Part shown: positions 28,208 through 37,472 of the stretch, one piece after another
How positions within the stretch are numbered: the first letter of the stretch is position 1
Layout: each line of letters opens with the position of its first letter
Source: an uncultured Rhodospirillaceae bacterium
GTDB taxonomy: Bacteria > Pseudomonadota > Alphaproteobacteria > Rhodospirillales > UBA2165
Length of the DNA: 64,000 nt
Direction of reading: 5' to 3'
Assembly (NCBI GenBank): GCA_913020445.1
Contig: CAJWAR010000011.1
Coordinates: 1 to 64,000 of the forward strand
Made by a program: the position numbers and the translations under genes
Notes under the pieces: model-generated
The model's database searches: none
Told to the model about the DNA's origin: nothing
The model's input: the letters and a program-made list of their open reading frames with translations, nothing else

Positions 28208-28957
28208 GTGACGGAAAAAATTTGGGATAAATATATCTCCGAGCGGGATCAAGGGGTTTTTGATGCCGCCGGATTTGGTCAAAGTGCCGGCTTTGGCGAG
28301 CGGCCGGTATTGATGGTTATCGATGTCAGCTACGCGTTTTGTGGTGACAAGCGGGAGCCGATATTGGAGGCGCTCAAAACCTGGAAATTAACCTGCGGCG
28401 AAGCGGCTTGGGACGCCATGCCGGTGTTGGTGAAACTCATTGCGGCAGCGCATGCCAAAGGCATTCCGGTTATTTATACGACCGGCTATGGCCGGGACGA
28501 TAAATGGGACCGCGGCAGCTGGGCGTGGAAAAATCCCCGCGGTGAAAATCTGGAACATTCGGAGCCCGCACCCAAAACCAATCGTGACGGCAATGATATC
28601 GTCGATGAGATTGCGCCGGAAGATCAGGATATTGTCGTCTTCAAACAAAAGCCGAGCGCTTTTCATGAGGCACCGACGGAAAGTTTTTTGAATCTCTTAA
28701 ATGCCGACTCGGTGATCGTTACCGGCACGACGACGTCCGGTTGTGTCAGGGCCACGGCTGTCGATGCCTTTAGCCGTAATTATCATGTCAGTGTCGTCGA
28801 AGATGCCTGCTTTGATCGCTCTGATATATCCCATGCGGTTTCACTGCTGGACCTGCATGCCAAATACGCTGACGTGTTGCCGAGCGATGCGGTGATCGAC
28901 TACATCAACGGTCTGCCCGATAATTTGTTTGATCTGCCGAGTGGCGAAGCGGTTTAA
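28208..28957 (+). CDS. Isochorismatase-family cysteine hydrolase (carbamoylsarcosine amidase-like)
   Basis: A 249-residue cysteine hydrolase starting at GTG 28208. The triad is visible as Asp39 (VLMVIDVSYAF), Lys148 (KQKPSAF) and Cys179 (TTTSGCVRATAVDA). The length and N-terminal extension resemble N-carbamoylsarcosine amidase or maleamate amidohydrolase relatives rather than the shorter nicotinamidases. Sitting just after the molybdenum hydroxylase, it could hydrolyse an amide made during N-heterocycle degradation (as maleamate amidase does in nicotinate catabolism), but this is inference. Confidence 0.87.
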   Translation: MTEKIWDKYISERDQGVFDAAGFGQSAGFGERPVLMVIDVSYAFCGDKREPILEALKTWKLTCGEAAWDAMPVLVKLIAAAHAKGIPVIYTTGYGRDDKWDRGSWAWKNPRGENLEHSEPAPKTNRDGNDIVDEIAPEDQDIVVFKQKPSAFHEAPTESFLNLLNADSVIVTGTTTSGCVRATAVDAFSRNYHVSVVEDACFDRSDISHAVSLLDLHAKYADVLPSDAVIDYINGLPDNLFDLPSGEAV

Positions 28958-29060
28958 AACTTTACAAGCATTAACCCCGATTGATCTAGGTTAAATTGAA
29001 TCCAGCTTGACGATGCTAGGATACTTCTTCTAACCGGCGCAGTTTAGAAGGGGATGGCTC

Positions 29061-30866
29061 ATGAGCGATATTTCAGAAACTCAGGTTAACCTACCGCAAA
29101 AGGGCGATAGCCCGCCGGCCAATTATTTCCGCACACCGTCTTATGAGGGGCTGCTTGCCGACAAGGATGTCGCCGTGCCGATGCGTGATGGGGTCAATCT
29201 ATCGATTGATTTCTACCGTCCGGATACGGATGAAAAATTGCCGGCGCTGCTGGCCTTCGCCATCTACAACAAAGATATCCAAGGACCCGATGTCGCCGAC
29301 GAGTTGCCGCCCCAACCAGCGTGGTCGACGCTTTGGACCGGGCCGTTGGAAACCGGCGACACCCGCTTCTTCGTATCCCGCGGCTATGTCCATGTCATCG
29401 GCTCGCCCAGGGGTATCGGCAAGTCCGAGGGCGGTGGTTCGCGTGAATGGGATTGCTACGATCTGATTGAGTGGATCGCCGGGCAGCCTTGGTGCGACGG
29501 CAATGTCGGCATGGTCGGCATCTCTGGTTTTGGTGCCGAGCAGCTGGCCGTGGCCAAGAAACAACCGCCTCATTTGAAAGCCATCTTCCCGTTTGATTCC
29601 AGAGGCGCCTATGGCCCGATGGGAGGTTTTCGCGATGAGCACACTGGCGGCATGCTGCACCTGTTCCGCTATCTGATTGGTCATTTCTCCGCCATCCATC
29701 AGGTTAAGGGACAACCCGGCGATCTGCCGCCGGAAAAAGAAGAACTGTGGCGCGCTGCCATGGACAATCCCGACTACCTGATGTATCCGCAATTACGCAA
29801 TATCCTGGCGCAGCGGGGCCAGCATATGCCGCCGTTTTTTGAGATGCTGCTAAATCCTTACGACAATGTTGCCGCGGTTGAGCAAAGCGAAGCAGAGTTT
29901 GCCGACATTAAAGTGCCGACCTATACCGGCTCCGGCTGGTACGGCTATACTTATAAGACTCATTTGAATGGCTGCCAAAATTGGTTCCGCAACATTGACG
30001 TGCCGAAGAAGCTGATGCTGGCGGGACCGGCTCATCTGGAGCGGCCGTTTCATTCTTTTCATGACGAAATTTTGAAATGGCATGATCATTGGCTCAAAGG
30101 GATCGACACCGGCGTAACTGATGAACCGGCGGTCAAATATTGGGTGATGGGTGAAAACAAGTGGCGCGAGGCCGAAGACTGGCCGCTGCCGGAAACCCAA
30201 TGGACACCGTTCTATCTCAATAGCTGGGAACGGCTAAACCCTGAACCGGTCACGCTGGGGAGTAGTATTGAGGTGCAGGCCCCAGACTCTTTTGTGCAAA
30301 TGCCACCGACCCAGACCAACACGGTGCAGCGGTTGCGCTATTTGAGCGAGCCCTTGGCCGAAGATTTGCTTATTGCCGGGCCCGCTGTGCTGAACTTGTT
30401 TGCCGCCATCGATCAGGACGATACCAACTGGATTGTCAGCCTAAAGGATGTCGGGCCGGACGTGTCGGTTTTGAGTGTGCGCGAAGGCGAGCGGGAAATT
30501 CCAAATGATTTACCCGAACGGGAATTAACGCGCGGCTGGTTAAAAGCGTCGCACCGGGCGGTTGATAAAAGCCGGTCACTACCGGGTCGTCCGTGGCACC
30601 CTTTGACCCGCGAGGCCCAGCAAATGGTTGTGCCGGGTGAGATCAATGAGTATGCCATTGAAATTCTGTCGACAGCTAATTTGTTCCGCCTAGGCCACCG
30701 CATCTGCATTGATATTATGTCGATAGACTTGCCAACCGGCGTCGCCGGCGCCACCAACGCCGAATACGTGCCGTTTCACATCTGTTCGAGCAAAACGACG
30801 GTGCACAATATCTATCACGATCTTGAACGGCCAAGCCACCTGCTGTTGCCGGTGGTGCCGGTTTAA
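29061..30866 (+). CDS. CocE/NonD family hydrolase, copy 1
   Basis: A 601-residue alpha/beta hydrolase with the X-Pro dipeptidyl-peptidase-like catalytic domain (about 35-340) and the C-terminal jelly-roll domain (about 365-595, with LAEDLLIAGPAVLNLF and LTRGWLKASHRAVD). The nucleophile elbow is GMVGISGFG with Ser155. The acid motif usually read as GWYD is GWYG (292-295) here, and the His motif is GPAHLERPFH (322-331) rather than GPWxH. It may be an esterase or amidase, with a caveat on activity. The preceding 103-nt gap is AT-rich. The 3' end overlaps the convergent kinase gene by 4 nt. Confidence 0.88.
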   Translation: MSDISETQVNLPQKGDSPPANYFRTPSYEGLLADKDVAVPMRDGVNLSIDFYRPDTDEKLPALLAFAIYNKDIQGPDVADELPPQPAWSTLWTGPLETGDTRFFVSRGYVHVIGSPRGIGKSEGGGSREWDCYDLIEWIAGQPWCDGNVGMVGISGFGAEQLAVAKKQPPHLKAIFPFDSRGAYGPMGGFRDEHTGGMLHLFRYLIGHFSAIHQVKGQPGDLPPEKEELWRAAMDNPDYLMYPQLRNILAQRGQHMPPFFEMLLNPYDNVAAVEQSEAEFADIKVPTYTGSGWYGYTYKTHLNGCQNWFRNIDVPKKLMLAGPAHLERPFHSFHDEILKWHDHWLKGIDTGVTDEPAVKYWVMGENKWREAEDWPLPETQWTPFYLNSWERLNPEPVTLGSSIEVQAPDSFVQMPPTQTNTVQRLRYLSEPLAEDLLIAGPAVLNLFAAIDQDDTNWIVSLKDVGPDVSVLSVREGEREIPNDLPERELTRGWLKASHRAVDKSRSLPGRPWHPLTREAQQMVVPGEINEYAIEILSTANLFRLGHRICIDIMSIDLPTGVAGATNAEYVPFHICSSKTTVHNIYHDLERPSHLLLPVVPV

Positions 30867-33601
30867 ACCACCCGTTCTTTTGGCAGACAGACATTAACAG
30901 TAGTTCCAATGCCAAGTTTGCTGTCGATAGTCAGAGTGCCGCCATGCGCTTCCACCAGGCCCTTGGTTAACGGCAGCCCCAAACCAGTGCCTTCTTGTTC
31001 CCGTGTAAGTTCACCGTCAATTTGACCAAATTTTGTAAGAGCGATTTCTATGCCTTTTTCATCCATACCGATTCCAGAATCGGTAATTTTAATTTGCATA
31101 CCACCGTCTCCCTGAAGGGTTGCATTGAGATCGACGGTGCCGTCATGATCAGTAAATTTTACTGCGTTTGATAACAGATTGATAAAAATCTGTTTTATTC
31201 TTCGTTCATCGCCGATAATTTTTGGCAGGTTGTCATTAATTTGATTGTTTATAGTTATCCCCTTAGAATTTCTTGCCTGGTTAACTAATTGAATTACTGA
31301 TTTTGCTGATTTCGCAATATCCACATCGTTATCCATAACGGTTAGTTTGCCGTCTTCGATGGCGGAAACATCCAATATATCGTCAACCACGTCCAGCAAG
31401 TGATAACCTGATTTATTTATGTCTTCGGCGTAGCCGCTATAACTGCTGTCGCCGAGTGGCCCAAAGGTCTCAGCTTTAAAAATGTCAGAAAAACCGATGA
31501 TGGCGTTTAGCGGAGTGCGAAGTTCATGACTCATATTTGCCAGAAATTCTGATTTGGACCGGTTAGCGATTTCCGCTTTTTCTTTTGCCGCCCAAAGTTC
31601 CACTTCGCGGTTTTTGTAATTGGTGACGTCAGAGTGAATTGCAACCATATCGCCGTTTGGCAATTTTTGTCTCGAAACCCTAATCCATTTGTCGCGGACA
31701 GAATATTCCGTTTCGCTATTCGGCAGGGAATGGGATGATTTTCTTTCAGCAAGCCATTCTTTAAGTGAAATCTGGTTAGATTCTTCAGGGCTCATAAAGA
31801 TTGGGGCAAATTCTGGAATAATATCTTCATGCTTCGCACCCGGTACAAACTTACTAGAAATTTCAGGGTACATTTTTTTGAAATGACTGTTGCAGGTCAC
31901 CAATCGATCATCTGAATCCCACAGGATAAATCCTTCATCCAGATTTTCGATAGCATTCGTAAATCGATTTTGTAATTCATTCGCCTTCTGCCGCGTCGTG
32001 ACTTCGATGGTCGTGTCCGTTGTGGTACCACGAAACCCCATGAATTCTCCGACTTCGCTATAAATTGGTTTGCCAGTGATGACACCATGAACAATAGTTC
32101 CGTCAAGATTCCAAGTGATTTGAAAGTTCCGGAATGCTTTCTGCTCAAGGAAAAACGAGCAAAGTCTTTCCAGTTCATTCCCTTGAAGTTGACCATGAAA
32201 ATTTTCCCAAGGGGTTTTTCCTAATACATCTTTGGTCTCTTTTACGAGTCCTTTTACTGGGTCGGAAACTTCTACATAACGATGCTCAGCATTTGTTTCC
32301 CAGAATCGGTCGGCTGCTGCATTGGCGAAATCTTTGAACCGCAACTCTCTTTCACGCAACTCAGTAGTTCGCTCTTCGACCCGGATTTCCAACTCTTCAT
32401 TGGCTTTTCTGAGTTCCATTTCAGCAATTTTACGAGCGGTGATGTCATTCCGCAAAATTAATGTGCCACCATCATGAGTCCGAATTCTGCTTACTTGCGA
32501 CCAGCGGCCATCACCTAGCTGCTGATCCTCTGCATCCACTGCCAGCCGATGTTCATCTAGTGTTTTTTGGACCCACGCTTCAGAATCCCTATTTTCATCT
32601 GGAACCAGCGCCTTTTTTTCTATGGCGCGAATTATTGTTTCGATCGGTGTGCCTGGCTCGAGCAATTCTACGATAGCAAACAATTCCTTCTTCATTCTGG
32701 AATTACACATGACGAGCTTGTCTCTGTCGTCATAAAGACTGATACTTAAGGATAATTTCTCTATCGTGTCGAAAAATCGTTTTTCTTGATCCGTCGCTTG
32801 CGTTCTAGCTTGAACTTCATCAGTCCGGTCAGAAATGGTGCCGCGATAACCTGAAAATTTCCCGTTATCATCAAAATATGGCACCGCTGACATATACAGG
32901 TGTCGAAATAATCCATTGCTATCCAGCCAATTATATTGAAATTCTTTTATCGGCTCGTGTCGCGACAGCATTTCCTCTAGATCGTCCCATTGTTCAGATG
33001 TTACTCCCTCAACTTTCCATGGTTTTTTGCCAATCAGTTTATCCTCGGAGAGAGTAAGTTCTTTCGTTGCCTGACCAACGAAAATATAACGAAACTCGCT
33101 ATCAGTTTCCCAGAACCGATCGGCTGCAGATTGAGTAAAGTCCTTGAACCTTAATTCACTCTGCTGGAGTTCAATCTCAGATCGCTTGCGCCCGGTGATA
33201 TCCTGATAACTGCCCAAAACGCCAATAATATTTCCGGCGTCATCCTTGAGCGGTATTTTACTGGTTTCAACCCAATTGACTGAACCGTCAGCGGTAACAT
33301 GTTTTTCTTCGAAATTTATTTTTGGTGTACCGTTCTGGATAACTTTTCGGTCATCGGCATTAAATTGTTCTGCGAGGATTTTCCACGGCAGTTCGCTATC
33401 CCTTTTTCCTATAATGCCTGCCGGATCGGATAATCCGGCATCATGGGCGAAGGCTTTGTTACAGCCTAGATAGACTAAATCGAGATCTTTCCAGAAAACG
33501 CGTGAAGGAATGGAATCCAGAACGAGTTGATATAGCTCCTCCTGTCCGCCCAATAATTCGCTTAAAACGCCAATATCTGGAGAAAATGAATCTGAAACCA
33601 T
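30863..33601 (-). CDS. Cytosolic sensor histidine kinase with five PAS domains
   Basis: A 912-residue hybrid-free kinase. Domains: PAS1 about 20-140, PAS2 151-262, PAS3 276-390, a coiled coil near 391-420, PAS4 421-532, PAS5 547-662, HisKA 683-750 with NMSHELRTPLNA (His692), and HATPase_c with N-box FINLLSNAVKF, G1 DSGIGM (841-846) and G2 GTGLGL (871-876). No membrane helix or signal is visible, so sensing is intracellular. PAS2-PAS3 and PAS4-PAS5 look like a duplicated 270-residue unit (RFKDF..AADRFWET occurs twice). There is no receiver domain and no response regulator nearby, so it is an orphan. The DNA is AT-richer than both neighbours. No ribosome-binding site is obvious before ATG 33601. 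Confidence 0.93.
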   Translation of the reverse strand: MVSDSFSPDIGVLSELLGGQEELYQLVLDSIPSRVFWKDLDLVYLGCNKAFAHDAGLSDPAGIIGKRDSELPWKILAEQFNADDRKVIQNGTPKINFEEKHVTADGSVNWVETSKIPLKDDAGNIIGVLGSYQDITGRKRSEIELQQSELRFKDFTQSAADRFWETDSEFRYIFVGQATKELTLSEDKLIGKKPWKVEGVTSEQWDDLEEMLSRHEPIKEFQYNWLDSNGLFRHLYMSAVPYFDDNGKFSGYRGTISDRTDEVQARTQATDQEKRFFDTIEKLSLSISLYDDRDKLVMCNSRMKKELFAIVELLEPGTPIETIIRAIEKKALVPDENRDSEAWVQKTLDEHRLAVDAEDQQLGDGRWSQVSRIRTHDGGTLILRNDITARKIAEMELRKANEELEIRVEERTTELRERELRFKDFANAAADRFWETNAEHRYVEVSDPVKGLVKETKDVLGKTPWENFHGQLQGNELERLCSFFLEQKAFRNFQITWNLDGTIVHGVITGKPIYSEVGEFMGFRGTTTDTTIEVTTRQKANELQNRFTNAIENLDEGFILWDSDDRLVTCNSHFKKMYPEISSKFVPGAKHEDIIPEFAPIFMSPEESNQISLKEWLAERKSSHSLPNSETEYSVRDKWIRVSRQKLPNGDMVAIHSDVTNYKNREVELWAAKEKAEIANRSKSEFLANMSHELRTPLNAIIGFSDIFKAETFGPLGDSSYSGYAEDINKSGYHLLDVVDDILDVSAIEDGKLTVMDNDVDIAKSAKSVIQLVNQARNSKGITINNQINDNLPKIIGDERRIKQIFINLLSNAVKFTDHDGTVDLNATLQGDGGMQIKITDSGIGMDEKGIEIALTKFGQIDGELTREQEGTGLGLPLTKGLVEAHGGTLTIDSKLGIGTTVNVCLPKERVV

Positions 33602-33863
33602 AATAAATATGTGGGTATGAGTAAGATTATATTCAATAGTAATTCGTCATCATAAAGATGTTATTGAGAGGTAAGACACTTAATCAAATATCGTATTCTT
33701 TTTACTATTTTAGTTCTGTTTTTTCATCGCCGGTAGATGACAGGCTAAATAACCTCGTCATCGTGCAGTTTGGCAAATGCGGCTGCAGCGCAAATGCTAT
33801 TTAAATTGCGCCGGCCCGCCTGATTTTCTACCATCCGAAGAATAAGATATGGGGAGGGGAAAA
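33602..33863. other. Divergent AT-rich intergenic region between kinase and second hydrolase
   Basis: The 262-nt gap lies between divergently transcribed genes and must hold promoters for both. It is AT-rich from 33602 to about 33730 and GC-richer afterwards. Two cgtcatc words occur at about 33646 and 33758, but I cannot define a sigma70 promoter or operator with confidence. It ends with a strong GGGGAGGGG ribosome-binding site for the + gene. Confidence 0.5.
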
Positions 33864-35516
33864 ATGACTGAGGAAATCAACCAACTTCCTGCACCACGCG
33901 AAGTAAAAGTCACGGTTCATGACGGCATTGAAATAGCGGTGGCGCTTTATATGCCAGAGGGTGAAGGGCCATTTCCGGCGTTATTTGCACCGTCTCCCTA
34001 TCGCTACGACAACAATAAGGTGCCCGCCACACCGCAATTCCTGTGGCGTGAAACCGGCCCCATCGGTTTCTATTTAGACCAGGGGTATGTTTATGCCCAA
34101 ATGGATGTGCGTGGCTGCGGTCAATCCGGCGGCGAGTTTAGGTTGCTCGACAAAAATGAAACAATGGATTTGTATGACGTGATTGAATGGCTGGGCAGCC
34201 AAGATTGGTCAAACGGTAAAGTCGGCGGCCTCGGCCAATCTTATTTCTGCATGCTGCAATGGTGGATGGCCATTCTGAAGCCGCCATCGCTGGCCTGCAT
34301 CGCCGCCTTCGATGGCCTCAATGATCCTTACCGGGCATCGGCTTATACCGGTGGTATTCTGGGTGATTTTTTTGGCTCCTACTGGTGGAACCAGAACCGG
34401 ATTATCAACCGTCATCCGGCCAATCGCGGCCCTTCAATTGAACAAACATATGATCTTAATTTAGCGGTTCAGCAACACCCGACCTATGACGATTTTTGGC
34501 GTGAGCGGTGTGCCGCCGAGCGGCTAAACGAAATTGAAGTGCCGCTCTATTCCATCGGCATCTGGGGTAAAATTGATCTGCACACGCGTGGCAACATTGA
34601 CGGCTATCGGGGCGCATCGGGGCCTAAAAAGCTGCGCATGAACGGACCCATAAACGCCTTTGCCGCCAACCGTGAGTTCAACAGCGTCGAAATGCATCAG
34701 GAACTTTTGCTGCCGTTTTATGATCATTACCTCAAAGGCCTGGACACCAATTACAAGGACCGGCCCGAGGTGGAATATTTCATGCGCGGCGCTGATGAAT
34801 ATCGCACCGCAGATAGCTGGCCACCGGCGGGCGTGAACTATCTCACTTGGCATCTCAATGGCGATGAAAGCGGTAGTGTGACATCGTTCAATGATGGCGG
34901 CTTGTCGCGTGAAACACCTTCCGGCACAGACGCGACCTCCTACAGCTATCCTGATCCCAACTGGCTGATGGGAGTTGTCGGTATGGGGCCGGCGGGCGTG
35001 CCGGACCCGGCGCGGCGGGTTTTGACGTTTACCACTGACCCGCTGGCCGAAGATTTAGAGATTGCCGGTCCGATTAAGCTGGTGTTGTACATCTCATCGA
35101 GCGAGACCGATGCTGATTTTTTTGTCAAACTGTCTGAGCAAATGCCACAGGCGCCGGAGGAACGGGAGAAAGGTTTAAACCCGGCTTATGTATGCCTTAC
35201 CAAAGGATGGCTCCGGGCATCACACCGGGCGCTGGATCTTGAAAAAAGCACTGAGATGGAACCGTACCACTCACACAGCGATCCCGAACCGATTGAGCCG
35301 GGTAAAGTGTACCAATTGGATATCTCCATCGAACCTATGGCGCACCGCTTCAAGCAAGGCAATCGCCTGCGTCTCGAAATCGTTAATGGCGATTCGGTGG
35401 TTACCGACGTTATCTGGACCCATTATTACCTGCCGCATAAGATTGGCACGGACACCATCTATCATTCCGAAGAATACCCATCGGCACTTACTTTGCCGGT
35501 GATGGAAGGCGCCTAG
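33864..35516 (+). CDS. CocE/NonD family hydrolase, copy 2, atypical His motif
   Basis: A 550-residue paralogue of the hydrolase at 29061. ATG 33864 is chosen because GGGGAGGGG lies 4 nt upstream, rather than ATG 33849, which precedes that site. MDVRGCGQSGGEF and the nucleophile elbow GGLGQSYFC (Ser126) are well conserved. The usual GPWxH motif reads GPINAF (261-266) with no His, and the usual GWYD acid motif reads GIWGKID. The C-terminal jelly roll (DPLAEDLEIAGPIKLVLYIS, LTKGWLRASHRALD) is intact. It may have altered or lost hydrolase activity, or use other residues. Confidence 0.87.
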   Translation: MTEEINQLPAPREVKVTVHDGIEIAVALYMPEGEGPFPALFAPSPYRYDNNKVPATPQFLWRETGPIGFYLDQGYVYAQMDVRGCGQSGGEFRLLDKNETMDLYDVIEWLGSQDWSNGKVGGLGQSYFCMLQWWMAILKPPSLACIAAFDGLNDPYRASAYTGGILGDFFGSYWWNQNRIINRHPANRGPSIEQTYDLNLAVQQHPTYDDFWRERCAAERLNEIEVPLYSIGIWGKIDLHTRGNIDGYRGASGPKKLRMNGPINAFAANREFNSVEMHQELLLPFYDHYLKGLDTNYKDRPEVEYFMRGADEYRTADSWPPAGVNYLTWHLNGDESGSVTSFNDGGLSRETPSGTDATSYSYPDPNWLMGVVGMGPAGVPDPARRVLTFTTDPLAEDLEIAGPIKLVLYISSSETDADFFVKLSEQMPQAPEEREKGLNPAYVCLTKGWLRASHRALDLEKSTEMEPYHSHSDPEPIEPGKVYQLDISIEPMAHRFKQGNRLRLEIVNGDSVVTDVIWTHYYLPHKIGTDTIYHSEEYPSALTLPVMEGA

Positions 35517-35589
35517 AAATCGACAGCGTATTGTCACCTTAACGGGCTAGTGTTTTGGCGAATAAGGCGGGACAGGCTAAGCTACGTTT

Positions 35590-36324
35590 ATGGGGAAGAT
35601 AAAACTTTCAATCATAATGCTGTGCCTATCGCTGTTTGTGGGTTCGACCCAAGCTGCGCCGATCGAAGTTGATCTGGAACTGGTGCTGCTGGTCGATGTG
35701 TCGTCAAGCGTCGACAGCATGGAATCACGGTTGCAGCGCAAAGGCTATGTCGATGCGATGACCGATGCCAGCGTGCTGGCAGCGATCAAAAAAACCAGGC
35801 TCGGCCGCATTGCGGTGACCTATATCGAATGGTCGAGCGGCAACAAGCAATCGGTGGTGGCACCCTGGTTTATCATTGAAGACTTTGCCAGCGCGTTTGC
35901 CTTTGCCACGCTCATCGAAGCCGCCCCCCGGTCTTTTGGCCATTTCACCTCGATCGGCAGCGCCTTGAAATTCGCCATACCTCAGTTTGAGAATAACGCT
36001 ATCAAAGGCGAAAGACGGGCGATTGATATTTCCGCCGACGGCCCCAACAATGATGGACCATCACCCGCCATCATCAGGGACATCGCTGTCGCCAGCGGCA
36101 TCACCATAAATGGCTTGCCGATCGTCAATGACCGATTGCAAAGCTCGGGTATGAAGCAGATGCCAAATTATGATCATTATTTCGCTGATTGCGTAATTGG
36201 CGGCGCCAATGCCTTCATGGTAATCGCCGATGATTATCAGGACTTTGCCCGGGCGATTAAAAAGAAGCTGATTTTTGAAGTCGCGGGCCGCGTACCGCCG
36301 GAATTCAAACTCTGGGCGCAATAA
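35590..36324 (+). CDS. DUF1194 secreted VWA-like protein, copy 1
   Basis: A 244-residue protein with a signal peptide (KLSIIMLCLSLFVGSTQA) and a von Willebrand factor A-like fold. LLVDVSSSVDSME holds the DxSxS MIDAS metal-binding motif near residue 36. IAVTYIEWSSG, AIDISADGPNNDG and GITINGLPIVNDRLQ are the strongly conserved DUF1194 blocks, and IFEVAGR closes the domain. The family is secreted and of unknown function in alphaproteobacteria. A second copy is at 42618. It is convergent with the rhomboid gene (100-nt gap). Confidence 0.9.
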   Translation: MGKIKLSIIMLCLSLFVGSTQAAPIEVDLELVLLVDVSSSVDSMESRLQRKGYVDAMTDASVLAAIKKTRLGRIAVTYIEWSSGNKQSVVAPWFIIEDFASAFAFATLIEAAPRSFGHFTSIGSALKFAIPQFENNAIKGERRAIDISADGPNNDGPSPAIIRDIAVASGITINGLPIVNDRLQSSGMKQMPNYDHYFADCVIGGANAFMVIADDYQDFARAIKKKLIFEVAGRVPPEFKLWAQ

Positions 36325-36424
36325 TCTTATCTGATGAAAGCTGCCGGGCACGCGAAGGCAAATTGCGATGCCGGGATTGATTATCAGCGTAAAGGCACTC
36401 CCAAACCCAGAAGAGTTTATTAGA

Positions 36425-37300
36425 TTATCTGCCTGGCGGCTTCTTGCTGCTTGGCAGGTCATTTGGATTGACGACGCCGAGCGGCTGGTTTTTGGACGGA
36501 GATTTGGTTGGCTTATCCCACGGTCCGGGAGTCCTATCCGCAATTATTGTATTGGGAAAGATCGAGCGGCCATGCTGACGTTCAGCCAGATCAATAACAT
36601 TGGGATTGTCCGGGCCAAATCGCCCCGCACCGTCAAACAGCGGCACGTCTTTGCGCCGGAACGGAACCACCAATATCATGCCGGCGAGGAAGCCGCCGAT
36701 ATGGGCCCACCAGGCAGTACCGTCATCCGAGTTTAAACTGATAAACTGCAAACCGATCCAGCCGCCCAACACCAGAATGGCCGGCAGGCGCAGCGGGATA
36801 ATGTTCATAAACAGGACCAATATCCTGGCCTTGGGATGCAGCACGAGATAGGCGCCCAACACACCGGAGATGGCGCCACTCGCGCCGATCAAGGGGGCTT
36901 CGGAACCCGCTTCCATCACCGCATGGGACAGTGTCGCCAATACGCCGCATAAAAGGTAAAAGGCGATATAACGTAAATGGCCCATCGCATCTTCAACATT
37001 GTCGCCGAAGACCCAGAGAAACAGCATGTTAAAAATCAAATGCATCCAGCCGCCATGAAGAAACAGGCTGGTGACCATGGTAAATGTTTCGGGGATTAAA
37101 ATTAGGTCCGGGCTAAGGTCGCGGGAGCCAAATAGAACAGCGGGAATGGTGCCGAGGCCAAAGATATAGCGGCCTTGTTCCTGGCCGAGTGACAATTGCC
37201 ACAAAAACACGGCAACGCAGGCGACGATCAGGGTTACCGTCACATACTGAAAATTTATACGCGATAACTCGTTATCATCTTTGAGCGGCAATAACGCCAT
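36425..37300 (-). CDS. Rhomboid family intramembrane serine protease
   Basis: A 291-residue protein with six or seven membrane helices. The catalytic dyad is clear: Ser141 in GASGAISGVLGAY and His200 in WAHIGGFLAG. HGGWMHLIFNMLFLWVFGDNVE (about 82-103) is the L1/TM2 region with the oxyanion Asn. The C-terminal 75 residues are a soluble, Pro/Lys/Asn-rich tail. Substrates are unknown. It is transcribed toward the DUF1194 gene. Confidence 0.93.
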   Translation of the reverse strand: MALLPLKDDNELSRINFQYVTVTLIVACVAVFLWQLSLGQEQGRYIFGLGTIPAVLFGSRDLSPDLILIPETFTMVTSLFLHGGWMHLIFNMLFLWVFGDNVEDAMGHLRYIAFYLLCGVLATLSHAVMEAGSEAPLIGASGAISGVLGAYLVLHPKARILVLFMNIIPLRLPAILVLGGWIGLQFISLNSDDGTAWWAHIGGFLAGMILVVPFRRKDVPLFDGAGRFGPDNPNVIDLAERQHGRSIFPNTIIADRTPGPWDKPTKSPSKNQPLGVVNPNDLPSSKKPPGR

Positions 37301-37415
37301 CAGATACCCTTATTCATAACAGCCGGTTACTATGTGATAATTCAACGGCAGCAAATTAGCATGAAATTTCGATGGCGGCGATCAGGATTTAGGGAGTAGA
37401 TCGATAAGGGAAATC

Positions 37416-37448
37416 AGAAACAGGACCACCTTTGATGATCCTGTCTCT
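37416..37448 (-). terminator. Hairpin downstream of the LigB-type dioxygenase gene
   Basis: On the minus strand AGAGACAGGA pairs with TCCTGTTTCT (one G·T) over a 13-nt loop, starting 25 nt after the dioxygenase stop. The T run after it is weak (ctgattt). It probably terminates or stabilises the GntR–HpaB–LigB transcript. Confidence 0.55.
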
Positions 37449-37472
37449 AATATTACAACGCTACTCTGAGTT

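Noticed and set aside
29007-29025. Possible promoter before the first CocE/NonD gene
   Set aside because: TTGACG and TTGAAT candidates lack a -10 at acceptable spacing and match.
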